Positions 8,760-18,300 of a stretch of 37,474 nt of DNA are shown piece by piece. A model generated the notes under the pieces. That model saw only the letters and a list, made by a program, of their open reading frames with translations, had not been told where the DNA came from and ran no database searches. Made by a program: the position numbers and the translations under genes. The stretch is from Rhodopirellula maiorica SM1 (GTDB taxonomy: Bacteria > Planctomycetota > Planctomycetia > Pirellulales > Pirellulaceae), in NCBI RefSeq assembly GCF_000346295.1, contig NZ_ANOG01000515.1:1-37474 (forward strand), in the 5' to 3' direction. How positions within the stretch are numbered: position 1 is the stretch's first letter; every line of letters begins with the position of its first letter.

Positions 8760-10123
8760 ATCAGGGTTGTGCCCTGCCCACCGTTGACGTGCTGATGCTG
8801 TGTCGCCCGCACAGCGAACCGCAACCGGTTGTGGTCGATGCAATTCACCGCCAAAACGATGTCAACGTGCGATTACATATCGCAACGGGGTGGCCCCACA
8901 GCGCCGATCGAAATCGCTGGCAAACCATCGCACGGGCGCGCAATCGGATCAAACAGCGTGCCGCCGCCGATTGGGTGATGTTCGTCGACGATGACGTGCT
9001 GCTTGATCCGCAATGTATTGCCACGCTTGTTCATCGGCTGAAATGCTCACCGACGCTTGGTGCAGTTGCCGCCGATTACGACCTTGAAAATCAAACCAGC
9101 ACCAATGCCGGCCACGTCGGAATGGGCGCCTGCTTGTTTCGTGGCGAAGTGCTCGAGACGATTCAATTTCGATCTACCGCAAACCAATGTGAATGCGCGT
9201 GTTGCTGCGAAGACCTTCGGCAACAAGGCATCGGCATTACTTATTGCGGGATCGCAAAAGCGACTCACTTAGGTAAAACGCCCCATGATGCAACTGTGGT
9301 AGGGAGGCAGGCTCGAAACCATGCTCCGCTCACCCATTCTTCCTACGTACTCGCCGCGTTTGATCGTCGTGATCTTCAGCGGTTTGAACATCAGTTTTTG
9401 CGATCGTTACGAACCTGGGGAAACGCCTGCCCCGTCATTGCAGTCACCTACGGTTTGTACCCGTCTGAAATCAGACGTTTAACCCAGTTATCAAATGTCC
9501 ATGTGGTGGCTCGCCCCAGCAACGGCACGATGGTCCCGGTCCGGCGGCTTCACGAATTTGCCGAGATCACGGGGCGTTTGCCTGCCGAGGCGGCCGTCGC
9601 TTATTGGGACGTTTCAGACGTCGTTTTTCAAACTCAACTCGACACACTTTGGCAATCGGTGGCAATCCGGCCCGATGTGGTCCATGCAGTGATCGAACCG
9701 AAGGGCTATCCCGACAACGCCGTGATCCCCGCGTGGTCGTTGTCAATCCACGATCCTGGGCACCGCCGGAATGCTTTCGAGTTGTTAAAACGCAACCCAT
9801 TTTTGAATAGTGGATTTGCTGCGGGAACTGCGGCAACACTCCATCGCTATTTTTCCGCAGCCGACCGCATGCGGACAGGTCCCGAGCTTGCAGGAACCAC
9901 CGATTGGGGTGACCAAATGGGCTTAAATCTGTACTGTCACCAACAACCGCATCGCTGGCATGCCGCCGACGAAGGTTGGAACTACTGCGTGCATGATCGT
10001 AGCGTTGGTGAAGTTGCGGTGTCACCTGAGGGATTGGTGATCAGCCGTCGCACTGGCAAGATTCCGGTCGTACACGGCAATGCCCGCTCGCTACGTCAGT
10101 TTGCAATTTCGGTTCATCATTAG
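8756..10123 (+). CDS. Two-domain glycosyltransferase (GT2-like N-terminal half, second GT-A-like C-terminal half)
   Basis: 455 residues starting at the ATG that overlaps the previous stop. The N-terminal half (about 1-180) looks like a GT-A family 2 transferase: a beta-strand start (PTVDVLMLCRP), an ARNR helix segment, the nucleotide-sugar/metal motif FVDDD with Asp78-80, and a later CEDL segment in the place of the usual acidic ED motif. A cluster of five cysteines in seven residues (145-151) just before that ED is unusual. The C-terminal half (about 195-440) starts a second Rossmann-like unit, with an acidic YWDVSDVVF motif (Asp285, Asp288) and NSGFAAG at 351-357, resembling nucleotide-diphospho-sugar transferases that use an NSG motif. 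No signal peptide or membrane helix is visible, so action in the cytoplasm is likely. The acceptor is unknown; the coupled neighbour upstream or an envelope polysaccharide are candidates. Confidence 0.8.
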   Translation: MNQGCALPTVDVLMLCRPHSEPQPVVVDAIHRQNDVNVRLHIATGWPHSADRNRWQTIARARNRIKQRAAADWVMFVDDDVLLDPQCIATLVHRLKCSPTLGAVAADYDLENQTSTNAGHVGMGACLFRGEVLETIQFRSTANQCECACCCEDLRQQGIGITYCGIAKATHLGKTPHDATVVGRQARNHAPLTHSSYVLAAFDRRDLQRFEHQFLRSLRTWGNACPVIAVTYGLYPSEIRRLTQLSNVHVVARPSNGTMVPVRRLHEFAEITGRLPAEAAVAYWDVSDVVFQTQLDTLWQSVAIRPDVVHAVIEPKGYPDNAVIPAWSLSIHDPGHRRNAFELLKRNPFLNSGFAAGTAATLHRYFSAADRMRTGPELAGTTDWGDQMGLNLYCHQQPHRWHAADEGWNYCVHDRSVGEVAVSPEGLVISRRTGKIPVVHGNARSLRQFAISVHH

Positions 10124-10138
10124 AAGCGAGGATCTATC

Positions 10139-10741
10139 GTGAATCTATTCATGATCTCACTGCCCGATGATCCGCGTCGCCGTCAATCAGGTTTAAGCAA
10201 AATCCAGCCGCTCAATTTGCCGTTTGAGGTTGTCGATGGAGTCGAAGCGGCCAAATGGCGAACCGATCAATTGCCGGTATCGGCCAAAACGCTGCGTGAG
10301 ATGCGAGTCGGCGAGATCGGTTGTTATCTCGCTCATTTGCGTGCCTTGCGCCGGGTGGTTGATTATCGATTGCCGTGGGCGTGCATCCTCGAAGACGATT
10401 TTTGTTTCGAGGCAGATCCCGATTTTGGACTCGTCGAAATCGAAAGGTCGCTTCCTCGGGAATTTGACTATATTCATTTGCAACGCAACATTGGGCAAAA
10501 TAGCAAATTCGCCGTCGTGGAAAACCACGGCCCATATAACCGTGTTTGCGAAACGCCGCTGGGGACGGTCGGCTACCTGATCTCGTATCGACTGGCAAAC
10601 TACATTCTCCGGACGCACTCGCAATGCGAACAACCGATTGACCATCTGTATGCCAAGCTTTCCCATCGGGGATTGTTTTACGCGACTGTCAAACCACTGG
10701 TGGGTGTCCAATTGGGGCTCGATTCTGCGATCAATCCGTGA
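10139..10741 (+). CDS. Glycosyltransferase family 25 (LPS/protein glycosyltransferase type)
   Basis: 200 residues from a GTG at 10139, chosen because GAGGA at 10128-10132 lies six bases upstream. The sequence has the hallmarks of GT25: an N-terminal MISLPDDPRRR segment, the helix motif GEIGCYLAHLRALR, the acidic ILEDDF motif (Glu85-Asp86-Asp87), and GTVGYLISYRLA followed by PIDHLY. GT25 members transfer sugars to lipooligosaccharide in bacteria and to collagen hydroxylysine in animals. At 200 residues it is somewhat shorter than usual, but the core motifs are all present. It lies 15 bases after the two-domain glycosyltransferase and is probably co-transcribed with it. Its last 11 bases overlap the convergent symporter gene, leaving no room for a terminator between them. 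Confidence 0.87.
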   Translation: MNLFMISLPDDPRRRQSGLSKIQPLNLPFEVVDGVEAAKWRTDQLPVSAKTLREMRVGEIGCYLAHLRALRRVVDYRLPWACILEDDFCFEADPDFGLVEIERSLPREFDYIHLQRNIGQNSKFAVVENHGPYNRVCETPLGTVGYLISYRLANYILRTHSQCEQPIDHLYAKLSHRGLFYATVKPLVGVQLGLDSAINP

Positions 10742-12239
10742 CTTCGTCGGTCGTGGCCGATTCCGCAGTTCCCAGCATCCAGCCAATTGCGAATCCAATC
10801 GCACTGCAAATCGTTCCCGCCAATTCGTGAGGCAGCGGCATTCCGTAGGCTTCTAGCCAGGGTTCGAAGAAGACCTCCCATCCCAATAACATGTGCAGCG
10901 ACCACACCGTGATGCCGAACAACATCGCAAGCTTCGCAGCGAGCGACGGGATATTGTCGAATCTCAATCCGATCAAAAATGGCACCACCAAACTGACGAG
11001 CGCCATCGAGTAGGATCCTTGAACTAGCTCGTAGGCACCTTCCCCACGATACGCTAACCAAGCCGAAGCGGCGGTCACCAACACAATCGCTCCCCGCTGC
11101 AATTGAAGTAGTCCGTGCTGGGTCGGAGGATTCGAGCTTGCTTTGCGCCATAAAGGTTCGACTAGGTTATGGGCCATTACCGCTGAAGGCGCCATCACCG
11201 CACTGACAATTGTCGATAGTACTGCCGAGACAATCGCTAGAAAGAACACCAGCAACAGCACCGGATTGAGTAGCTTGCTGGCGACGAGAATGACCACGCC
11301 ATCCAAGTCGCCTTCGGCACGCGGCAATAACAAGTGGGCTGCCATTCCCGTGCCCACCGGCAAAACCCCCATCAGCAAGTAGCCTGCGCTAGCCCACAAA
11401 CAGGCTCGCGCGGCCACCTTGTCACTTTTTGCCGAAAAAATTCGCTGCATCAAATCCTGCATCGGCAAATTCCCCAACGCTCCGATCGCCAACGCACTAA
11501 TGGCGACCATCGTGTCCCGCCAAAACGTCGGCGGGTCGGCGATCCGCCAACGTGATTCGTCAATTTCCGTTTGCATCACCGAAACCCCTTCGATGATCGA
11601 ACCGTCGCCAAGATGTGCCAAAATCGCGTGTCCGAGCAACAACAACCCGAGCAAGATAAACGACATCTGAATCGCGTCGGTCCACGTGATCGTCCACATC
11701 CCGCCAAGCAATGTATAGCCCGTCCCGATCGTGGCCACCGCGACGATGCCCCATTCTCGAGGAATTCCGAAGAACACTTCGAGCAATTGCGCGAGTGCAA
11801 AAAACTGGGCGGCAACCCAGCCAAAATAACTGGGCACGATGATCAGCGACGACATGATCTCGGCCGTTTTTCCAAAGCGGCGAAAGAAGAAGTCGGGAAC
11901 CGTCAAAATTCCCATCCGCCACATCGGAGCCGCGACAAACAAACCGGCTAAAAGCAAACAGCCAGCGATCCCGATCGGATCGAGCATCGCTTTACGGAGC
12001 CCTTCATTGCCTACTTCGTCAGCGGTCGTCATCAGCGACTCGGCACCAAACCACGTCGCGATAATTGTGACTGTGGCCAAGGACGTGGGCAATCGGCGGC
12101 CGGCGAGTACAAAATCCTCAACGTTGCGAACGCGGCGTTGGGCGATAAAGCCTACCACGTACATGGCGATCAGATAAACGATCAAGGCACCCAAAAACAG
12201 AGAGTACATCCCCGAGGGCAGCGCAGAGGATTCAGGCAT
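10731..12239 (-). CDS. Sodium/solute symporter family (SSF) transporter
   Basis: 502 residues with about 12-13 hydrophobic helices spread over the whole length, the normal size for the SSF family. Characteristic features are the first helix YLIAMYVVGFIAQRR followed by VEDFVLAGRRLP, the TATWFGAES-like segment (IIATWFGAESLMT) in the second helix, and the GGMWTITWTDAIQMSF segment around helix 5-6, which matches the family's GG-x-x-A-V-x-x-T-D-x-x-Q signature. It should couple inward sodium flow to uptake of a small solute such as a sugar, amino acid or nucleoside; the substrate cannot be read. The ATG at 12237-12239 has no clear Shine-Dalgarno, and an inner ATG ten codons on (MYSLFLGALIVYL) is possible. 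It is transcribed toward, and overlaps by 11 bases, the GT25 gene. No obvious functional link to its neighbours. Confidence 0.92.
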   Translation of the reverse strand: MPESSALPSGMYSLFLGALIVYLIAMYVVGFIAQRRVRNVEDFVLAGRRLPTSLATVTIIATWFGAESLMTTADEVGNEGLRKAMLDPIGIAGCLLLAGLFVAAPMWRMGILTVPDFFFRRFGKTAEIMSSLIIVPSYFGWVAAQFFALAQLLEVFFGIPREWGIVAVATIGTGYTLLGGMWTITWTDAIQMSFILLGLLLLGHAILAHLGDGSIIEGVSVMQTEIDESRWRIADPPTFWRDTMVAISALAIGALGNLPMQDLMQRIFSAKSDKVAARACLWASAGYLLMGVLPVGTGMAAHLLLPRAEGDLDGVVILVASKLLNPVLLLVFFLAIVSAVLSTIVSAVMAPSAVMAHNLVEPLWRKASSNPPTQHGLLQLQRGAIVLVTAASAWLAYRGEGAYELVQGSYSMALVSLVVPFLIGLRFDNIPSLAAKLAMLFGITVWSLHMLLGWEVFFEPWLEAYGMPLPHELAGTICSAIGFAIGWMLGTAESATTDEVTD

Positions 12240-12639
12240 AGGCGTAGGAAGGTGAAAGGATCCCAGGACCGGCTCAAATTTGTCGCGACATATTAGCGAA
12301 ATCTATCTCGCTGCCGACCCCAAAAACTCCAGAAAACGACGAAAGATTTCTTCCCAGGCAATCGCTCCACCGCATCGGCGATTTCGGGGACCATGATGCC
12401 CTCAATTCTATTCATACGAGGCTGGATTTCGGTTGCGAAATCCCTGCAGATTGCCGCGAAAAAGACTCTGCCAACCATCGCGGCAAAAAGGATGCCCGCT
12501 GCGGAACCGAATCGGCGAGAGCTTGGGACCAGGATCGATCTGATCCCTAAACCGAACTTCGAATTGGGCGCCGAAACGGTTCGATCGCCGCGAGTCGCGT
12601 TGTCGCGTTGTCGTACCCCATGCCGAAGCACGGACTTAC
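12240..12639. other. 400-base interval with only doubtful small ORFs
   Basis: It lies between the end of the second kinase and the start of the symporter, both on the minus strand. Two small frames occupy it on opposite strands: minus 12293-12631 (112 residues) and plus 12393-12683 (96 residues, running 44 bases into the kinase 3' end). The plus frame has a GGGGA at 12386-12390 just before two ATG codons and reasonable codon use, but neither product resembles a family I know. I count neither as a supported gene. A symporter promoter should lie in the left part. Confidence 0.35.
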
Positions 12640-15366
12640 TTATTCACGTCTCAAAATGGCGTCGAGGTCATTGCGTTCACTGAACTCGCGAAGGTCCGCC
12701 ACAAAATCATCGACCGACACATGATGGCGAATCGGTCTGTGCTGCAACGGGTGCACGACAATTTTGTGATAGCTATGTTCAACAAAATGAGTTCGGTCGG
12801 CAGTGAACATCCCGCGGGCGTGACGAATCGACCGTAGCAGTGGCAATGTGTGCAGCGGGACCAATTTCGCTCCCCCCTCGTCCTCTGACTCTTCAACCGA
12901 CACGAACTTTGATCCGTTTCGATCAAAACAGACAAGACAACGTGCCATCGAGTCAGGAAATACGACGCTGTACTTGTGATCTTTCCCCATCGACATCCAT
13001 CCATCATCTCGATCCGCTGAGGGTTCAGGAACGAGTGGCGATGCGAGAACACCGGTTCCATCGGCGGTCCGCCACCAACGAACCAGCATCGTGTGATTTC
13101 GATTCACGATCGCCTGCATGTCGCGACGCAGCAGTGACGCTGGTTCGACCGAGAAACCTTGCTCGTTGACCGTCCCCATCGCGGTTCCATCACAAAAGAA
13201 CAGCGAAGCCGGCTTCCACTCCATATCGATCGTCCCAAGCTCAAACGTATGGACGGTCGGCGGTGACGCCGAGGCACGAAAATCAATGCATACAATGTCA
13301 AGCGACTGTGATGGATTGAAGGAAAAAATCGCGAACGCCAGCGTCGAGTCGCGGTCACATTGTGTTTCCAATAACAGGACTTGGCGTTCATCAGCGACTT
13401 CGTTTTCTAGTTGCCACACAAACCCGTCGGATTGCACATCCCACAAGCCAATCGTTTTTCCATCATCTGATGACACCAACGCATACACTTTATTTCCAGA
13501 AAATCGAAATGCGTTGGCGTTGTGCGGAAGTGCGAGATCCGAAACGAGCTGTACTTGGTCCTCAGCGAGATGATATGTCGCGATCCTTTGCGAGCTGTCT
13601 CTGTGATCCCAAGCAACGGCGATCTGATTTCCGTCGGCGGAAATCGTAGCGGCCGTAACTTCAGGCCTTGCCCTGCGAATGTCCTCAGGCGCACTCAAAG
13701 TCAATACTCGTCGTCGTGCTGTGTTGATCCAAACTCCCTGCCCCTCTCTTGAAAACGCAGCCAACGTGGCAGCATCGGAACTCAAGACCATTTTTTCGGC
13801 ACGGATCGGCACTTCAAACGTCAAAACGCGTGGCGTCACGCTTCCATGAAACGCGACTAAGGCAAGATGATGATACAGGAACCCCCGAAAATCCTCGTGT
13901 ACCGCCGAAAGCGAACGTTCCATCTCGTCCCACTTCGAAACGTTCATTGATGCAATGGCGGCGTCGATCGCTTCGCGGCTCTCATTGGCAGCGACCTGTC
14001 TTGTAAAGTTTTGCAGTCGTGATTGCTCGGCATTCGATTGCTCGTTGAGCGACTGTAACTGAATATTGGCAGCTTTGGTTTTTGCAATCGACATTTGCAA
14101 CGCATGCATTTTTTGATTGGCATCCTCTTCGAGTTTTTTTGACTTTTCAATCAGTGCCACTCGTTCCAACTGAGTCGTTTCCGCATCGTTTCGCAGCTGG
14201 ATTGCGAGCGATTCGGCCTGTTGAACCGCCGCTTGCCGCCGGCGCAGTGTATCGATCAAGGCAGTCAGTTTTTCTTCGCTCTGGCGCAGCGAAGTGGACT
14301 CTGCGATCAGCTGAGCTTCGCTTTGAATCAGCCGCTTGCTTTGGATGTTGGCGGATCGCCAATTAGCAGTCACCAGCAAGATCGCCGACACCAACACCGA
14401 TACAAAAACACCACACAACCCCCGCATCATCGGATTGCGTTTTCCCCACAATCGCCATCGTTCCCAAAAGCTAGATGTTTTGGCCACCAATGGACGGTTC
14501 TCTAAATAACGACTTAAGTCCTCGGCAAACGCTGCGGCAGATTCATAGCGATGGCTTGGGTCGCGGCAAGTTGCCTTGTCGACAATGGACTGCATCCGTG
14601 AATTACGATAGAACCCCAGCGAGACGAGCGACGGTGGACCGCGATGGACGACCGCGTCCAAAATCGCAGCGGGCGGCCCGTCAAACGGACAACGCCCCGT
14701 CAACCGATCCATCAACAACATCCCCATCGAGTAAACGTCCGCTGAAACGCTGGCAGGTGATCGTCCCGATGCACACTCGGGCGCCATGTACGCGGGAGTT
14801 CCATTGATTTCGATTGGACGCGAAACCGCTTCGCTTTCACCCACCGCAGTGTCGCGATCCAATAGCGGCCGAGCGCTACCGAAATCACAAAGGTACGGTT
14901 CGCCATCCAAATCGACCAACACATTCTCGGGCTTGATGTCGCCATGAGCCCAACCCTGTTCGTGGATGTAGTCAACTGCCAACGCCAATTTGCGGACCCG
15001 TTCCACTTGATCACGCTCGCCTTTGCGAGTCACATCGGATGTCCAATCACCACCATGAACTGCCTGTTGAACCAACCCCATTGCCGCACGTGTCTCGAAA
15101 AAATCATACGCGGCGACAATGCTCGGATGTCGCAACCGACACGCCAAATCAACTTCGTGACGTGCTCGCCGCCGGGTATCGACATCGCCCTGGACACTCG
15201 TAGCAGCCGAGTCCGCGTGAGACGTCCGAAACGGAATCAGCTTGATCGCGACTTCGCGTTGCAGTTCTTGATCGGTTGCCAAGACGACATGCCCGATTCG
15301 CCCCGTTCCCAATTTGCGATTAAATTTAAATCGCGATGGCAGTTCGATCTTTGTAACGGTGCTCAC
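12640..15366 (-). CDS. Membrane Ser/Thr kinase with coiled coil and propeller-like C-terminal region (non-RD kinase)
   Basis: 908 residues from a GTG at 15366 that overlaps the upstream kinase stop (GTGA). The kinase domain (about 12-290) has glycine loop GTGRIGHV (20-27), Lys42 in VAIK, and DFG at 161-163. The catalytic loop reads HGD (141-143) instead of HRD, so the catalytic Asp143 is kept but the activation-loop-sensing arginine is lost. A transmembrane helix follows at about 312-335, then a long coiled coil (about 345-455), then about 400 residues with propeller-like strands such as VTAATISADGNQIAVAWD. The C-terminal part would be outside the cytoplasm if the helix spans once. It shares layout with the kinase upstream, suggesting descent from a duplication, and the two are translationally coupled. 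Probably an active kinase; its ligand is unknown. Confidence 0.9.
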   Translation of the reverse strand: MSTVTKIELPSRFKFNRKLGTGRIGHVVLATDQELQREVAIKLIPFRTSHADSAATSVQGDVDTRRRARHEVDLACRLRHPSIVAAYDFFETRAAMGLVQQAVHGGDWTSDVTRKGERDQVERVRKLALAVDYIHEQGWAHGDIKPENVLVDLDGEPYLCDFGSARPLLDRDTAVGESEAVSRPIEINGTPAYMAPECASGRSPASVSADVYSMGMLLMDRLTGRCPFDGPPAAILDAVVHRGPPSLVSLGFYRNSRMQSIVDKATCRDPSHRYESAAAFAEDLSRYLENRPLVAKTSSFWERWRLWGKRNPMMRGLCGVFVSVLVSAILLVTANWRSANIQSKRLIQSEAQLIAESTSLRQSEEKLTALIDTLRRRQAAVQQAESLAIQLRNDAETTQLERVALIEKSKKLEEDANQKMHALQMSIAKTKAANIQLQSLNEQSNAEQSRLQNFTRQVAANESREAIDAAIASMNVSKWDEMERSLSAVHEDFRGFLYHHLALVAFHGSVTPRVLTFEVPIRAEKMVLSSDAATLAAFSREGQGVWINTARRRVLTLSAPEDIRRARPEVTAATISADGNQIAVAWDHRDSSQRIATYHLAEDQVQLVSDLALPHNANAFRFSGNKVYALVSSDDGKTIGLWDVQSDGFVWQLENEVADERQVLLLETQCDRDSTLAFAIFSFNPSQSLDIVCIDFRASASPPTVHTFELGTIDMEWKPASLFFCDGTAMGTVNEQGFSVEPASLLRRDMQAIVNRNHTMLVRWWRTADGTGVLASPLVPEPSADRDDGWMSMGKDHKYSVVFPDSMARCLVCFDRNGSKFVSVEESEDEGGAKLVPLHTLPLLRSIRHARGMFTADRTHFVEHSYHKIVVHPLQHRPIRHHVSVDDFVADLREFSERNDLDAILRRE

Positions 15367-18300
15367 GGCGCCACCTCTGCATTCGGCTTGTCCACGAGAT
15401 CGGACATCGTTCCGGGAACGACATCATGCAAGTCAATGAATTCGATCGAAGTAGGGTTTTTGCGAAACAAATAGCGAGCCTCCGCAGTCAACTGCATCGA
15501 TTGAGGATTTTGAACATGCTGGAGCGATGCAACTGCATGAAAATTGTCTTGGCCGATTTCACCAAACATCAACTGCCCTGCATCGGCATAACAGGTGATC
15601 CAGCGGAACTGCGGTGGGGCCGGATCGACAGCGACTTCGGATCTCCAGAGCAATGGGCCTCGCAAACTACTAATGGTCGCGGAATCACGAACCAAAACGC
15701 TGTTGCCAACACGGTTGCGGGTGCTGCTTTGCAAGACGTCTTCGTCCCATGGTTCGGAAATCTCCGCTGGGATCATCCAAGTTGTTCGTAAGTTTTCGGG
15801 GGTTGTAGGGCTCGCCGTCGCCCTGACGGTCCTTCGATCGATCGCCCCTCCGTTCACTGCCCACCACTGATTACTGGTGACATAGACTTGGGTGGGCAGG
15901 ATTTTATTAGCATCCATGCTAGAGATCGGAACCATGACCGTCATGATCTCACGGGTCGGACGTTTGATGGGCAATCCAGGACGCGGTGGGGGGCGGAGTC
16001 CGATTTGGTAATTGGCCATGATGGCAACGTGGTGGGTTCCCGACTCGGAATAGACGTCACCCATCGCGGGTGCCCGGATCAATTCGACCTCCGCAGAGAA
16101 CCATTTCTGAGCTCGTTCATTGAGATAGCGCTTTAGTGCAGCGTTGACATAGGTGTCTTTCTGTCGATCCCAGATCACGCCGGTAGGGTCACCGTTCATG
16201 CGTATCAAGCGGTATGGTTCAAACCATTCCGCCGCATGACGCTCAATCAATTGTTCGACCAATCGATGCTTTTCCTCGGATCGCCTGAGACGTTGCAATC
16301 GCGCCGCTGAGCGATAAAGTTGCGGTTTACTTGACCGCGAGTACCACTTTGCTTGCGAAGCGGCAGCGATGGCGTAGACAGCCCCATGCCGTGGATGCAC
16401 GATCGTCTGATGGAGCTGCCAAATCGATTGCGTCGGCGCGGCAACCGAATACAATAATGTTTCAAACGGTTCCTTGTTGACCACCGTGCTCCAGTGTGGC
16501 GTTTGTACGCCTGCGCCAAAGCTGATCGAATTGTGTTGTTCGCTGAAGCAAACATTGTGGACCGATCCAATCACTCCGATGTCTGACGCGGTAGCGGTTG
16601 CGAGATCGATTATCAACAGCTTGGTTGCGGTTTTCGATCCGCTGCGAAACAACAGAAATTTGTCAGGCGAATCAGTTTCAGCCCATTGCCATTCCGGCGT
16701 CTCGAAACCACTACCGAACCGGGACAAGTCGATCGAGCGAACCTGAATCGCCCGCTGCTGACTTTCCACAAGCGCAGTTAAAACATGCGTCTCCCAGCCA
16801 TGCAGTGACTCGGGTATATCCTGCAAAGACTGCTTCGCTTCGTCAAAGTTTTCCGACTCGATCGATTGACGCACGCGTCGCAAACGCTCTTTCAACAATT
16901 TGTCTGCTTCACTTTGCAACCGCATCTCTACTAGCGTCTGTTTGGTTTCTGATACGGTGGATGCGGTACCTGCGATCTCTTGGTGCAGTTCGGCGATCTT
17001 CGCTTCTTCGGCTTTGAGCGATTCGGTGGTTTCGATCACCAAGGCCGTGTTTCGCTGTGTTTGCTCAATCGCTTGTTTCAATTTCACCGATTCGATGTCA
17101 AAGGCAGCTCGTTGCTTTTCGGCCATGGTTTTGGCCGCTTGTGCCTGTCGTGTCGCCGCTTCGATCTCGCTCAATCGCTGCTGTAAATCGAGTTGCACTT
17201 GCTGACGTTGTTGCACAAGAATTGCAGCATCCTTTTCACGCCGAGTCGCTTCGTTCATTGCCCGTCGTGCTGATAACCAACCGATGCTGCTGATGAGAAC
17301 GCCGGTTATCAATACCATCGCGACAGCGGCGGAGAATTTTGCTTCGGCAGGATGGCGATGGCACCACCGGGTGATGCGTTCGCGTACCGAAATCGGTCTC
17401 GCCCGTACCGGCAAACCCGCTAGAAACAGCTGCAAGTCGTGAGCGAAATCGCCGCAAGTCGAGTAGCGTTTCGCGGGTTCATAAGCCATCGCACGCTGAC
17501 ATATCGCAACCAGATTCACATCGGCTTGTGGATTCAGCTGCAAAATCGGCGTCGGTGCACTGTGGATCGCCATCTGCAATACCGCCGCAGCATTCCCCAC
17601 GAACGGCGATTGCCCAGTTAGTAAAAAGTACAAACAAGCGGCAAGCGAATATTGGTCCGTCGCCGGACCGATCGCGGCAAGGTCGCCTCGCGCCTGCTCA
17701 GGCGGCATATAGGCGGGCGTTCCCAACACTGAACCATCGACCGTCAATGCCGAATCGAAGTCGAGCCGCTTGGCCAAACCGAAGTCCAATAATTGAGGCT
17801 CGCTTTTGGTATCGATGATAATATTGAGTGGCTTGACATCGCGATGCACAATATCATGCCGGTGCGCATAGTCCAGTGCCAACGCAAGCTTACGGATGCA
17901 ATCCGCGGCCTCGCACTGAGTCGGTGATTTGGTTACTGCAAATTCCTCCAACGTCGGCCCCTGGACATATTCCGTGGCGATAAAGTGTTGCCCTTCGACA
18001 CGACCGGCGTTCAGTACTGCGACGATATTGGGATGACGTAGCGCTGCCGCCGCTCGCGCCTCGGTCAGAAACCGCGCAGCTCGTTTTTGATCCCTGGCCT
18101 CAAAATGCATCAATTTGACCGCGACACTCCGCGACGTGTGCGTGTCGCTGCAAAGCCAGACCGTGCCAAACGCCCCCTCACCGATCACACGGCGTAGCTG
18201 ATAGCGCCCGAGTCGTGTCGATGAATCCGTCCGCGGCTCGGACGAGAACGATGGCCGCCGTGCCCCCTCCGGCCGGTTTTCAGTTGACGAGCTCGCAGGG

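Noticed and set aside
12293-12683. Two opposite small frames between the symporter and the kinase
   Set aside because: Neither matches a family I know; they overlap on opposite strands, and one runs into the kinase 3' end. Kept only as a comment on the interval.
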